A DNA stretch of 64,000 bases from the NCBI GenBank assembly GCA_009363875.1, contig CM018690.1:36647445-36711444 (forward strand). Direction: 5' to 3'. Made by a program: the position numbers and the translations under genes. The DNA comes from Mikania micrantha. Lineage: Eukaryota > Streptophyta > Magnoliopsida > Asterales > Asteraceae. Below, in pieces: positions 21,295 through 31,715 of this stretch; position 1 is the first letter of the stretch, and each line of letters begins with the position of its first letter. The notes beneath the pieces are model-generated. The model did not search any database, was not told the origin of the DNA, and saw only the letters and a list, made by a program, of their open reading frames with translations.

Positions 21295-23760
21295 TTAACT
21301 TGCCTTCTCAGTGTTTGTAGTTGTTGTTTTGAACAGATGAGGATACTTCTTCATCATTTGATCCTCCCTTTCCCATGTGAATTTAGGACCATGTCTTGAA
21401 TTCCACCGGACTTTGACTATCGGAATCTTGCTTTGTTTAAGTTGTTTGACCTCTCGGTCCATGATTTCAGCTGGTTCTTCAATGAACCGTAATTGTTCGT
21501 CTACTTGTATTTCCTCCAGTGGTACAATCAATGTCTCATCAGAAAGACATTTCTTTAAGTTCGATACATGAAAGACATCATGAACTCTGCTGAGTTCATC
21601 CGGTAATTGGAGTTGATACGCAACCGGACCAATCCTTTTCAGAATCTCAAAAGGTCCTACGTAACGTGGGCTAAGCTTCCCGCGCTTACCGAATCGTATC
21701 ACACCTTTCCAAGGTGATACCTTTAGAAGAATTCGATCGCCTACTTGAAATTCCAATGGTTTACGACGTTTGTCAGCGTAACTCTTTTGTCGATCCCGAG
21801 CCGCTGCCATACGGTTCCGGATTTGAACTATCTTCTCTGTTGTTTCGTGTACTAGTTCGGGACCTGTAATCTGACTGTCACCAATTTCAGCCCAGCAAAC
21901 CGGTGAACGACATTTACGACCATACAATGCTTCAAACGGTGCTGCCTGAATACCTGTATGATAACTGTTGTTGTAAGAGATTTCCACTAACGGTAAATGG
22001 TTTTCCCAGCTATCACCAAAATCAATGACACAAACTCGTAACATGTCCTCGAGCGTTTGAATCGTACGTTCACTCTGACCGTCGGTCTGTGGATGATATG
22101 CGGTACTCATATCCAAACGAGTTCCCAATGACTTATGCAGTGATTTCCAAAAGTTTGAAGTGAATCGAGCATCCCGATCTAATATGATAGAAATTGGCAC
22201 GTCATGTCGTGCTACCACTTCCTTGATGTAAATACGAGTCAGTTTCTCCATTTTGTCAGTTTCCTTAATTGCCAAGAAATGTGCATATTTCGTTAATCGA
22301 TCGACAATTACCCATATCGTATCACAACCACTTGGTGTACGGGGTAATTTAGTAATGAAATCCATCGAAATCTGTTCCCATTTCCACATAGGTATTTGTG
22401 GTTGTTGCAGCAAACCAGATGGTTTCTGATATTCAACTTTGACTTTCGAACAAGTCAAACATTTGCTAACGTACTTAGCAATGTCGGCTTTCATGTGAGG
22501 CCACCAATACAGTGCCTTCAAGTCATGATACATTTTTTCTGATCCCGGATGGACTGAATATCTAGACTTGTGCGCTTCATCCATCACGAGTTCCCTTAAA
22601 CCACCATGCAAAGGTATCCACAGTCGATTAATGAAATAACGAATTCCATCAGGCTTGACATCCAATTGTGTTTCCATCCCTCGTAAGGATACTTGTACCA
22701 AATTATCCTTTTCTAAGGCTTCCACCTGAGCACTGCGTACCTTGTCAGGTAAGTCAGTATGTATCGTCATCATAAGTGCGCGAACCCGTCTTGTTGATGT
22801 TGTATCTTTTCTGCTTAAAGCGTCAGCTACCACATTAGCTTTTCCCGGATGGTACTTGATTGCGCATTCGTAATCATTCAACAACTCGACCCACCGTCGA
22901 TGTCTCATATTAAGCTCCTTCTGATCAAAGATATGTTGCAGACTTTTATGATCAGTGTAAATAGTACACTTGGTTCCATATAAATAGTGTCTCCAGATTT
23001 TCAAGGCAAATACTACTGCTCCTAACTCCAAGTCATGAGTAGTGTAATTCTTTTCGTGTGGTCGTAGTTGCCTTGAAGCATAAGCAATCACTTTATCACG
23101 TTGCATCAACACACATCCCAAACCCTGTGCAGATGCGTCACAATACACCACAAAGTCTTCTGTTCCTTCCGGTAAGGACAGAATCGATGCACTGCAAAGT
23201 TTCTGTTTCAATAACTGGAATGCAGCTTCCTGTTTATCCGTCCAGTTATACTTCGTTCCTTTGTGAGTAAGAGCTGTAAGTGGTTGAGCGATCTTTGAAA
23301 AAACCTCAATGAATCGTCGGTAATAACCCGCCAAACCAAGGAATTGTCGTACCTCGGTAGGGGTCTTTGGTGCTTCCCAATTCTTAATCGCTTCAATTTT
23401 CGCTGGATCAACATGTATGCCCTTCTCATTGACTATATGACCCAAGAATTGAACTTCTCGCATCCAGAAGTCACATTTCGAGAACTTAGCGTACAGTTGT
23501 TCTTGTTTCAGTAATTCCAACAGCAATCGAAGAAGTTCAGCATGCTCCTCTTCAGTTTGAGAATAGATGAGAATGTCATCAATGAAAACAATGAGAAACT
23601 TGTCAAGATAAGGTTTGCAGACTCGATTCATGAGAACCATGAATACTGCTGGAGCGTTTGTCAACCCAAATGGCATGACCAAAAATTCGTAATGGCCATA
23701 GCGCGTCCTGAATGCTATCTTCGGAATATCTTCTTCTAGAACTCTGAGTTGATGGTATCC
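21295..23760 (-). CDS. Pol, C-terminal part: RT (second half), RNase H, integrase, chromodomain
   Basis: Open from the copia junction (23760) to the stop at 21295 without stops. In order: RT with MPFGLTNAP and the catalytic FIDDILIYS; RNase H with YCDASAQGLG and TDHKSLQHIF; integrase zinc finger (HPGSEKMYHDL ... CLTCSKVK); integrase core with MDFITKLP, LDRDARFTSNFW and QTDGQSERTIQ (DDE); and at the end VRWNSRHGPKFTWEREDQM, the Tekay chromodomain-like tail that in this lineage is thought to steer integration to chromatin. The first half of RT lies at 28691-29337, beyond the copia insertion, in the same original frame. The protein is disrupted only by that insertion and an upstream stop. Confidence 0.94.
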   Translation of the reverse strand, partial: GYHQLRVLEEDIPKIAFRTRYGHYEFLVMPFGLTNAPAVFMVLMNRVCKPYLDKFLIVFIDDILIYSQTEEEHAELLRLLLELLKQEQLYAKFSKCDFWMREVQFLGHIVNEKGIHVDPAKIEAIKNWEAPKTPTEVRQFLGLAGYYRRFIEVFSKIAQPLTALTHKGTKYNWTDKQEAAFQLLKQKLCSASILSLPEGTEDFVVYCDASAQGLGCVLMQRDKVIAYASRQLRPHEKNYTTHDLELGAVVFALKIWRHYLYGTKCTIYTDHKSLQHIFDQKELNMRHRRWVELLNDYECAIKYHPGKANVVADALSRKDTTSTRRVRALMMTIHTDLPDKVRSAQVEALEKDNLVQVSLRGMETQLDVKPDGIRYFINRLWIPLHGGLRELVMDEAHKSRYSVHPGSEKMYHDLKALYWWPHMKADIAKYVSKCLTCSKVKVEYQKPSGLLQQPQIPMWKWEQISMDFITKLPRTPSGCDTIWVIVDRLTKYAHFLAIKETDKMEKLTRIYIKEVVARHDVPISIILDRDARFTSNFWKSLHKSLGTRLDMSTAYHPQTDGQSERTIQTLEDMLRVCVIDFGDSWENHLPLVEISYNNSYHTGIQAAPFEALYGRKCRSPVCWAEIGDSQITGPELVHETTEKIVQIRNRMAAARDRQKSYADKRRKPLEFQVGDRILLKVSPWKGVIRFGKRGKLSPRYVGPFEILKRIGPVAYQLQLPDELSRVHDVFHVSNLKKCLSDETLIVPLEEIQVDEQLRFIEEPAEIMDREVKQLKQSKIPIVKVRWNSRHGPKFTWEREDQMMKKYPHLFKTTTTNTEKAS

Positions 23761-23761
23761 C

Positions 23762-24425
23762 TATAGATTTGAAGAATCGATCACGAAATTCTACGATTCG
23801 ATTATAAACGTGCGGAATCCGTTTACAACTAGATTTGGATCAACAATAACATTGTACTATATCATCACAAATCTGAAATCTTCATTAACGTTCAAGTGAT
23901 TACAACGAATCAAACGTGAAATACAACACTTGAATATACGAAAGAAGCTAAGATGAAGAGAAGTCTTGATCTTGATCTTGAGAGAGAAGTCTTGAACTTG
24001 AGAGAGAATTTGACTTTGTGTGTGTGTATTGTGAGCTCTACCTCTTCAAGTCCACCACCTTTACTCTTTATATAGGTTTCCAAATGCAAAGGTCCGGCCC
24101 TTGTAAACATTCACGAACCTCCAATGTAGACGAACCTTAGGTAAGGTTCGTCTATGTTACCCTTTCACGAACCTCTATCTACACGAACCTTTGATAAGGT
24201 TCGTGACCTTGTGACAGCCGAACCTTAGAATATGTAAGTGCCGAACCTACTTAGATCATTAAGTTTGCCAGACAAACCAATAGGTTTGCTGGACGAACCT
24301 AGCCAAACTCTAGCCGAACCCTTTGTGTCTTAATCTTCTAATCATATACAACAAACTACGATTTCATATACAACAAGCCAGGTTCACACATTAAATGCAT
24401 ATTTCACACAGAAAATGCACTAACA
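23762..24425 (-). repeat. 3' LTR of the copia element
   Basis: On the minus strand it starts TGTTAGTGCATTTTC and ends CAAATCTATA (the other copy ends CTACA). A TATA box, TATATAAAG, reads on the minus strand around 24066-24074. The polypurine tract complement CTCCCCCTTGAACC lies just right of it. Its U3 part holds the CGAACC cluster. Confidence 0.9.
24112..24320. repeat. CGAACC/GGTTCG cluster in copia U3
   Basis: About ten hexamers in both orientations, several forming short palindromes such as CGAACCTTAGGTAAGGTTCG. It lies directly upstream of the TATA box, so an enhancer-like role is possible (inference). Confidence 0.8.
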
Positions 24426-25927
24426 TACTCCCCCTTGAACCTTGTTGTTGTATATGCTCAAACATTTTGTGTATCGGGGAACATATATGCGTCAACATAC
24501 TCCCCTACAACCTTGCTATCATCATACTTTCCTTCAGTTGTAGCTGTTATATTTTCACACAGAAAATACATCAGTCTCTTTGTTACCACTTCACCCTCTC
24601 AATCTTAATCTCATTCTCTCTCTCTCTCCATCTTATGTCTTTCTTTTTCAAGATTCACCTGCTGAGGACTGCAGTGACATCTTTAACACACAGATCTTCA
24701 TCACCCTTATCACCTGCATCAGTTGACACATAATCAAAACTAGATGCCTCATCACAATTCTAATTTCTCTTTGTCACTTATTAACAGTAAATCAAATATA
24801 GTGTTTACAATGAATTAGTAAATCACATCGGATAGTCTAAAAAAAATAGAAGAAAATTTTTATGAATTTTTCAATGATTTGAATAAACTCCCTCTAAAGC
24901 TATGAATTACAAAATTGTATATCCTAAAATCCTACAAAATTTGTATTCTAACTAAAAATAAATGTGTTTCTGATGAGAAAGATCCAAACACGAGATCATA
25001 ACAAAGTGTAAAATAAAACAGAATGTTCAAAATCTGGTAACAAGATCGATACTTCCGTATGCGCGGATGAAACCAGGATATTGAACCAAAAAATAACTTA
25101 AGTTTAAAACCTAGCAATCAGATTGATACTTCCGTATACACATAGAATGCCCAAGTTTTAAATAAAAACAAGAAAATAAAAACAGAATGTCCAAAACATA
25201 GCAATCAGGTCGATACGTAAGTATACGGTGAGAATGTCCATGTTTTGAACGAAAATAAAAGAAAAAATGAACTCTGAATTTCTTTTGAAAATAAAACACA
25301 TGATCAAACTAGTATATGTACTAATACAATTAGCAATCACTAAGGCAAATGGCCACGCACTCAGGACAAAGATCGAACACTGTGTTCTAAGTAATGTGTC
25401 ACACAAAGAATGATTATGGCATTAGTCTACAGAAATCACAACAAATTGAAAGACCTACCAACATATCATACTGAGTGCATTGTGATCGCTTTGTATTTGA
25501 TCTTGTATGAACCAAGTAAACTTCAGAATATTACAATGTACAATCATTTCTCAAAGGTCGGATCAATTTCTCAATTTTCTAATTTTACATTGTTTTTGAT
25601 TTTTTAAATTTTCTCCCCCTAAAATGCTAAAAATGAAAATCTTTTTGATTTTTAGAATTTTATAAGTATATAGAAAAATCAAAATTCCCGGAAAATTGAC
25701 AACCGATATGATTTACGATCTTTGTAAAACATTATGATCAATGTGACTTGAAAACATCAAGAAAATATGACAATGTAATTCCAAACCTGTCAAGTTCTCC
25801 AGAATAATATGACAGTTAAAGAATTAGAACGATTTTACCAAATACACGCCAGGAAGTTCCACTATCAATGAGCTCTCCTCCAATTGATAGGTCCTCTTGA
25901 AATCCTCTTGCACACACTCACAAACCA
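24426..25927. other. Copia internal region downstream of gag, no pol
   Basis: Where protease, integrase and RT should be, only AT-rich sequence is found. Three imperfect ~95-bp repeats (about 25020-25230) share AATGT, CAAAA and GATACTTCCGTAT-like words. No RT or integrase motif in any frame. Confidence 0.7.
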
Positions 25928-27673
25928 TTAGATATCTTTAGTCACCCAAGCCTTCGAGGTCTTGAGTTTTCCATGAAAATCCATATACCGAAATTTAATC
26001 CATTTTCCAGTTGAAACTAAAGAAGTTTCCTTTGAAACTTTGTTTGTTTTTGGTATCCACAACTGTTCCTGTTCAAGTGCATTCTTAAGATAATACTTAT
26101 CTTGAATCATCACATTGTTGTTAAACACCAAATTAGTCATTAAAGGTTTTGAAAGTTTCAACTTTTCTTCATCCGAAGCTTTCACAAGTTCTTCCTTGTT
26201 TTGATTTGGCATTTTATGTCTTTTAGGAATGAACTTTGAAACCTCTGTGACACAAGACTTGGCATTACTAACTTGTCCTTGTAACTCACACAGATAAGGA
26301 CAATTAGCAATGATATGCCCTCTTGTTCCACACTCAAAACATATTCTCCTCTCCACAAACCTAGGAGAATAGTTTTGTACAAACCTATGGTTTTGGTGAT
26401 TTACCATTGGTGAATCATAAACCAATCTTTGATTACTTGTTGAACCCATATGAGTCAAATGTGACTTCTTATCACTTGACGTGGGAGACTCAAAGTTCAA
26501 CTTTTCACATCTTGTGGGACAGAGTGAAATCTTGTCTTTGTTCCAAGACTTTGAAGTATCACACTTTGATTCCACTCTGTTTGATGCACATGATGATTTC
26601 ACAACCCATTTTGATTGAATTTGACGTTTAGTTTTTGAACTTGAAAAACCATTTTGTTTTGAAAAATTCATATTTTCATTCTTTGAAAACTTTTTAATTT
26701 CAACCAATGGGGTTTTGAAAGAAACTTTCTTTTTGAATAATGATGCAGAGTTTGAAACACATGATTTTACATCATCAAAGATATTATTGTGAGAATCATC
26801 ATAATCCTTATGTACATCCATCAACCCACATCTGTACAATGTCTCCTCATCATATTCCTCTAAAGTACAATCTTCAATGATCGGAGGAATGTTGTTATCA
26901 GCACAAACTGGAGACTTTCCCTTAAGATTTAAACATTTAGAGCATGAGAGTTTAAGAAACGTACCTGAACTTACCTCTTTATCTGAAATGGTATGACAAT
27001 GATCTTCACTAATGATGGTATTTGCCTTTAACATGTTTCTTTGTTCATCAATCCACGAGAAATCAACAATTTTCACAATCCATTTTCCGGTTCGTCTTAT
27101 CTCCGATTCCATTTTGTCAACCACATCATTGAAGTTCATTAATTTGACATGATGAATGACTTCAGTTTCCTTCATTCTTTCAACAAAACCACTCCATCGA
27201 CAAGGTAAGAATTGCGTAAACTTCTCAACGATTTGCCCATCAGTGATATCAAACTGAAAATATTTCAATTCTTGCATAAGTGGTAAAAGACGATCATAAG
27301 CATCATTGATCTTCTTTGCAACATGATTGTTATATGCGAGTTCTAACAAACTCCACTTTGCACATGAATGTGGCATATGTTCAAAATCAGTCTTTTTAAT
27401 ATCTTTAGAAATGATCACCGAAAACAAGTCACACAATTCTCTTTCTTGATTAAATTCAAACAATTGATCTTCATTCAGTTTTGATGTCCCAAAATTATCC
27501 TTTGATTTCAGACATGGTTTCTTGTATTGATTGTACAATAACTTATGATAATTTTCATTCGCTTTAGCAATAAACGTTTCGAATGTGGATCTCCAGTTCG
27601 GATAATTGTCCAAATTGTCCAACACAAGTCCATTGTTAGTCAACCATTCTACGTTCCAGTTCTTGTGTGTCAT
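25928..27673 (-). CDS. Copia-type Gag with CCHC zinc knuckle
   Basis: An intact 581-residue ORF from ATG to stop. The N-terminal part (NGLVLDNLDNYPNWRSTFE) resembles the UBN2/Gag-polypeptide family of plant copia elements. The middle has a helical stretch with FDITDGQIVEKFTQFLPCRW. One zinc knuckle, CFECGTRGHIIANC (CX2CX4HX4C), lies at about residues 430-445. The end, GKWIKFRYMDFHGK, is followed directly by the stop, so there is no read-through pol. Gag packages the element RNA in virus-like particles. An intact gag without pol fits a non-autonomous element that could rely on a related partner for reverse transcriptase and integrase (inference). Confidence 0.9.
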   Translation of the reverse strand: MTHKNWNVEWLTNNGLVLDNLDNYPNWRSTFETFIAKANENYHKLLYNQYKKPCLKSKDNFGTSKLNEDQLFEFNQERELCDLFSVIISKDIKKTDFEHMPHSCAKWSLLELAYNNHVAKKINDAYDRLLPLMQELKYFQFDITDGQIVEKFTQFLPCRWSGFVERMKETEVIHHVKLMNFNDVVDKMESEIRRTGKWIVKIVDFSWIDEQRNMLKANTIISEDHCHTISDKEVSSGTFLKLSCSKCLNLKGKSPVCADNNIPPIIEDCTLEEYDEETLYRCGLMDVHKDYDDSHNNIFDDVKSCVSNSASLFKKKVSFKTPLVEIKKFSKNENMNFSKQNGFSSSKTKRQIQSKWVVKSSCASNRVESKCDTSKSWNKDKISLCPTRCEKLNFESPTSSDKKSHLTHMGSTSNQRLVYDSPMVNHQNHRFVQNYSPRFVERRICFECGTRGHIIANCPYLCELQGQVSNAKSCVTEVSKFIPKRHKMPNQNKEELVKASDEEKLKLSKPLMTNLVFNNNVMIQDKYYLKNALEQEQLWIPKTNKVSKETSLVSTGKWIKFRYMDFHGKLKTSKAWVTKDI

Positions 27674-27881
27674 ATTTAACTTTTATGTTCAAAACATCAA
27701 AGTTTAACCTCTCAAAACAAAACAGCTCAAACCATGTCTTAACGTCCGAATTAGGTCTTGAAACCTATCCCAAATGATCCGGAAGGCCCAAAATAGGTAA
27801 ACAAGGTTTACTTGAACTTTTAAAATGGTATATTTCTTGCAAAACTCTTCGAACAAACCAATTAGAGGTTCTCCCAAACCT

Positions 27882-28085
27882 TTTCACGAACCTTTTGAGG
27901 TTTTCACGAACCTTTTGAGGTTTTTCACGAACCTATTGAGGTTTTGGCGAACCTAGGAAGGTTTTGGCGAACCTAGGAAGGTTTTTGGCGAACCTATGAC
28001 GTTTTTGGCGAACCTAGAGGTTCCCACGAACCTATTTCTCACGAACCTATGTAGGTTCGGCTCTTAGGTTCGTCAAAGGTTCGGC
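27882..28085. repeat. CGAACCT minisatellite in the copia leader
   Basis: About ten direct units of roughly 20 bp, for example TTTTGGCGAACCTAGGAAGG and TTTTCACGAACCTTTTGAGG. It lies between the primer-binding site and the gag start, that is, in the transcribed leader. Confidence 0.88.
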
Positions 28086-28368
28086 AGATCGCACGAACAA
28101 ATCTGCAAATCACTAAAATGGCTCTAGAATCTTCATTTTTTTGGAGTTAGAAGGCCTATGAGTAGTCAAAATCTTCGTTTTTTCAAGGCGCATCTTTCTA
28201 TCGGATCAAAATTTGCAAAAACTTGATAATTTTTCGTAGATCTGGTTTTTTATTGACAAAAACGTGAAGAACTTCAAGAACACCTCCAAGATGATGAATT
28301 TTCTGATCAAATTACTTCAGATTGATGTCCAAATAGTCGTAGAATCGAGCCTAACGCTCTGATACCAC

Positions 28369-28673
28369 TGTAGATTTGAAGAATCGATCACGAAATTCTA
28401 CGATTCGATTATAAACGTGCTGAGTCCGTTTACAACTAGATTTGGATCAACAATAACATTGTACTATATCATCACAAATCTGAAATCTTCATTAACATTC
28501 AAGTGATTACAAAGAATCAAACGTGAAATACAACACTTGAATATACGAAAGAAGCTAAGATGAAGAGAAGTCTTGATCTTGATCTTGAGAGAGAAGTCTT
28601 GAACTTGAGAGAGAATTTGACTTTGTGTGTGTGTATTGTGAGCTCTACCTCTTCAAGTCCACCACCTTTACTC
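28369..28673 (-). repeat. Truncated 5' LTR of the copia element (R-U5-like)
   Basis: Matches the 3' LTR from its U5 edge up to a point about 10 bp downstream of the TATA box; U3 is missing. The last four bases (ACTC) are shared with the target sequence, so the join shows microhomology. Confidence 0.85.
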
Positions 28674-28690
28674 TGAGTTGATGGTATCCC

Positions 28691-29604
28691 GATCTGAGAT
28701 CAATCTTCGAGTAGTAACTCGAACCTTGCAACTGATCAAACAGATCGTCAATTCTAGGTAATGGATACCGGTTTTTGATGGTAACTTTGTTAAGTTCCCG
28801 GTAATCGATACACATACGGAAAGTCCCGTCCTTTTTCTTGACAAATAAGACTGGGGCTCCCCATGGTGAAAAACTAGGTCGTATGAAACCTTTATCTAAC
28901 AACTCTTGCAGTTGTGTAGATAACTCTTGCATCTCAGATGGTGCAAGTCGATAAGGCGCCCTAGCTATCGGTGTTGCGTCTGGTGTAAGGTCGATTCGAA
29001 ATTCCACCTGTCTGATAGGCGGTAATCCCGGTAAGTCTTCTGGAAATACTTCAGGAAATTCACAAACTACTGGAATGTCTTCAATCTTCTTCTCAGCTAC
29101 CGGCTTCTCAGTTATAAGTGCTATAACTGCTGTATGACCTTTACGCGGACATTTATGTGCTTTCATACAAGATATGAGACGTAGTGGCGTACTGCTCTTC
29201 TCGCCTTGTACATACAATGTCTCTCCATGCGAAAGAGGTATACGAACGATCTTTTCATGGCATACTATTCCAGCCTGGTGTTTGGACAACCAGTCCATGC
29301 CAATAACTACATCAAAACTGCCTAAAGTGATAGGCATTAGATCAATTTCCAGTGTTTAACCCATCAAATCAAGAATACATCCTTTAAGGATTTTTTCAAC
29401 TACAATTAACTTGCCATCCGCTAGTTCTACAGTGTATGGGTTTTCTAAGGCAGTGGGACTAACATTTAGCAACTTAGAGAATGTAATAGATACAAAAATC
29501 CGGTCTGCACCAGTATCAAATAGCATAGAGGCATAGTGATTATTCAAGAGGAACGTACCCGTAACAATGTTGGGATCCTCCCGTACCTGTCGTCCTCCAA
29601 TCAC
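28691..29604 (-). pseudogene. Tekay-like protease and N-terminal half of RT
   Basis: Protease with MLFDTGADR (DTG active site) and an in-frame stop at 29356-29358. Then VVIGMDWLSKHQAG, the RT start (VCEFPEVFPEDLPGLPP), and RT blocks FVKKKDGTFRMCIDYRELN and YSKIDLRSGYHQLR, where the copia element breaks the gene. The frame is continuous across the protease stop. Continues at 23760. Confidence 0.92.
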
Positions 29605-30745
29605 AAACGCTCTGCCCCTAGCGCTATTGTTGTTGTTGGTATTGTTGTTATTGGTGCCATTGTTGTTGCCGTTAGTATCATTAGTCCCGCCTTTCTTGAG
29701 TTGTGGGCAATCCTTTTTGAAGTGCCCCGGCTTACCACACTCAAAGCACCCCTTCTGAGTGTTGTTCTGGTTGTTGTTCTGATTGTTGGAGTTGTTTTGC
29801 AGTTCTCCGCGGCAATCCTTAGCTGCATGCCCTCCTTTACCGCACCGTTGACACTTAAACTTATCACACTGATTCCCAACATGATGGAATCCACACTTGT
29901 TGCACTTTGGGTGTTTACCAATATACCCCCTGATGATGATGACTGCTGACGTTCGAATTGTGACAAGACTTGTTTGAATCCTGCTTTCGGTTCTGCTGAA
30001 ACGGCTGTTGGTTGAAACTCTTAGAATTGTTGCTTTCCCACTTCCTCTTGTGGTCTCCCACCTTAGTAGCTGATGTTCGTTTAGGCAGAGTCCCTTGTAA
30101 AACTGCCTGGTCAGTCAATTGGTGCGCCAGTCGAACAGCTTGTTGAATCGTTGTGGGATTTGCAGAAGTAACCAATCCCTGGATCTGAGGCACCAATCCT
30201 CCTATGTACCTCTCTATCCACTTACTTGCTGGAGTAGCCATGTGAGGTAGGAGTCTGGCTAGTTCATTGAGATCGAGTAGTGTACTCCTCGATGTTAGAC
30301 CCTTCCATCTTGAGATGCCAATACTCCTCTTCCAGCTTCTGCATTTCACAGCGAGGACAGTACTCCTCCTGCAGTAATGTTTTGAATCCATTCCAAGTTA
30401 GGGCATTTGCTTCCCCCAATCCCAAAGTCTGAACATTGGAGTTCCACCAGGTCAATGCTGGACCCCCCAACGTACCCGTAGCATACTTGACTTGTTTTCA
30501 TCAGGACAGTTGCACATCTCAAATACTGATTCTGCTTTCTCAATCCATCGAAGGAGTCCAATGGCCCCCTCCGATCCTTTGAAATTATGAGGTTTGCAGT
30601 CCAAGAACATCTTGAACGTGCACACCGGTGGATTCACCAATCCCCCTGTTGGACCCTGAGGCCCTGTCGTGTGTGTCTGGGTGTAATTCGCGATTGCCTC
30701 CGCGATCCTGTTGTTAATCAGCTCATTGAGTTCTGCAACTGTCAT
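29605..30745 (-). pseudogene. Tekay-like Gag with double zinc knuckle, frameshifted
   Basis: Likely start MTVAELNELINNRIAEAI at 30745. Retrotransposon Gag segments GGPALTWWNS and ASKWIERYIGGL are in different frames, with single-base shifts near 30490 and 30275. The C-terminal part has CNKCGFHHVGNQC, CQRCGKGGHAAKDC and CFECGKPGHFKKDC, then an Asn-rich linker (GNNNGTNNNN) into protease. Long Val/Leu-rich ORFs on the plus strand at 29536-29949 are shadows of the Asn-rich linker. Confidence 0.88.
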
Positions 30746-31008
30746 ATTGACGTTTTCACCGGCCGTTATCTTCCTAATTAGAATAAATATTAGAGTGTTA
30801 TCAAAGTCCAAGATGAAATCTGTAAACAATACAACAAACAAACATGCAACTGTATGAATTAATACAACTATTGGCAACAAGTAATAGTTTTTCAATAGAT
30901 AATAATCTGATTTGATTACAATACTTTCAAAATCAAAACATAGGTTTTCAAACATCTAATATAGGGACACAACCCGCCCCTAATAAGTTTAAACAAAATA
31001 AAGAAAAA

Positions 31009-31581
31009 TCAGGCATCCTCAATAGTAGAATCAGCATCAGAATCAACATCCTGTGCTGGTATCTCATCCTCCTCATCTTCCTCCTCTGCTTCAGATACAA
31101 ACTGCTCCTCCAATGCAATCAACCTCCCCTCAGCAATGTCGGCTCGATGTTCCTCCTCTTGCACTCGTGTAGTCAGATGTACAATGTGAGATTCCATCCC
31201 CTGAACTACACTGTGAAGCTCTGCGTATCGGGCGTTTACATCCCGGAGATCCTGCGCCATGTGCTCGATCCGATCATTAGCCCACTTTGACTCCCAGGTC
31301 AATCGGGCGACATCATCCGACTCAAATCGTGGCCTCTTACAGGCACAAAATCTAGGTGGCATACGGTAAGAAGACTCCTCGGTGGGATCCTCCTCAGGAG
31401 CCTTCTGTGGGTCTCCCTGTGGATCCTCCTCTGGGTCGTCCTCCTCCGGGTCTTCCTCCGGATCCTCATCCGAGTCCTCTACGGGATCCTCCTCCGGATC
31501 CTCCTCATGATCCTGAAATGTTGGAGCTATCGGCTCCTCATCATCCAGTATGATCACGTGCGGTGGTGACGGTGCTGCCAT
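31009..31581 (-). CDS. Acidic ORF upstream of Tekay-like gag
   Basis: 190 residues from MAAPSPPHVIILDDEEPI. The middle is a repeat of EDPEE/EDP units encoded by a GGATCCTCCTC-type minisatellite (about 31375-31515), followed by a coiled-coil-like stretch and an acidic tail ending DADSTIEDA. It lies between the primer-binding site and gag. It may be the N-terminal part of Gag joined by splicing: a plausible acceptor, ATTCTAATTAG, lies at about 30776. A matching donor was not identified. Confidence 0.65.
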   Translation of the reverse strand: MAAPSPPHVIILDDEEPIAPTFQDHEEDPEEDPVEDSDEDPEEDPEEDDPEEDPQGDPQKAPEEDPTEESSYRMPPRFCACKRPRFESDDVARLTWESKWANDRIEHMAQDLRDVNARYAELHSVVQGMESHIVHLTTRVQEEEHRADIAEGRLIALEEQFVSEAEEEDEEDEIPAQDVDSDADSTIEDA

Positions 31582-31715
31582 ATCTGTTACATAAGACCAT
31601 ATGTAAATACTAGGCAAAAGCAGTTGTGTAAACAAGTGTCTAATGTCTAACAGTTATAGTCTAAGTCTACTAATGCAAACCTAGTTCTCTATAACCAATG
31701 TCTCTGATACCAATC

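Larger units (their letters stand above)
23762..28669 (-). mobile_element. Gag-only Ty1/copia element with truncated 5' LTR
   Basis: Inserted in the RT of the Tekay-like element. Left, 3' LTR 23762-24425 (664 bp); right, 5' LTR present only as 28369-28673 (305 bp). The two are co-linear over those 305 bp with about five differences. The primer-binding site TGGTATCAGAGC (initiator tRNA-Met type) reads on the minus strand at 28356-28367. The only ORF is a copia-type gag; protease, integrase and RT are absent. The flanks repeat 21 bp of target (23741-23761 and 28670-28690), far longer than the usual 5 bp. Confidence 0.9.

Noticed and set aside
29536..29949. Val/Leu-rich ORF on the plus strand that could look like a membrane protein
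   Set aside because: Antisense shadow of the Asn-rich linker and zinc knuckles of the Tekay-like Gag.
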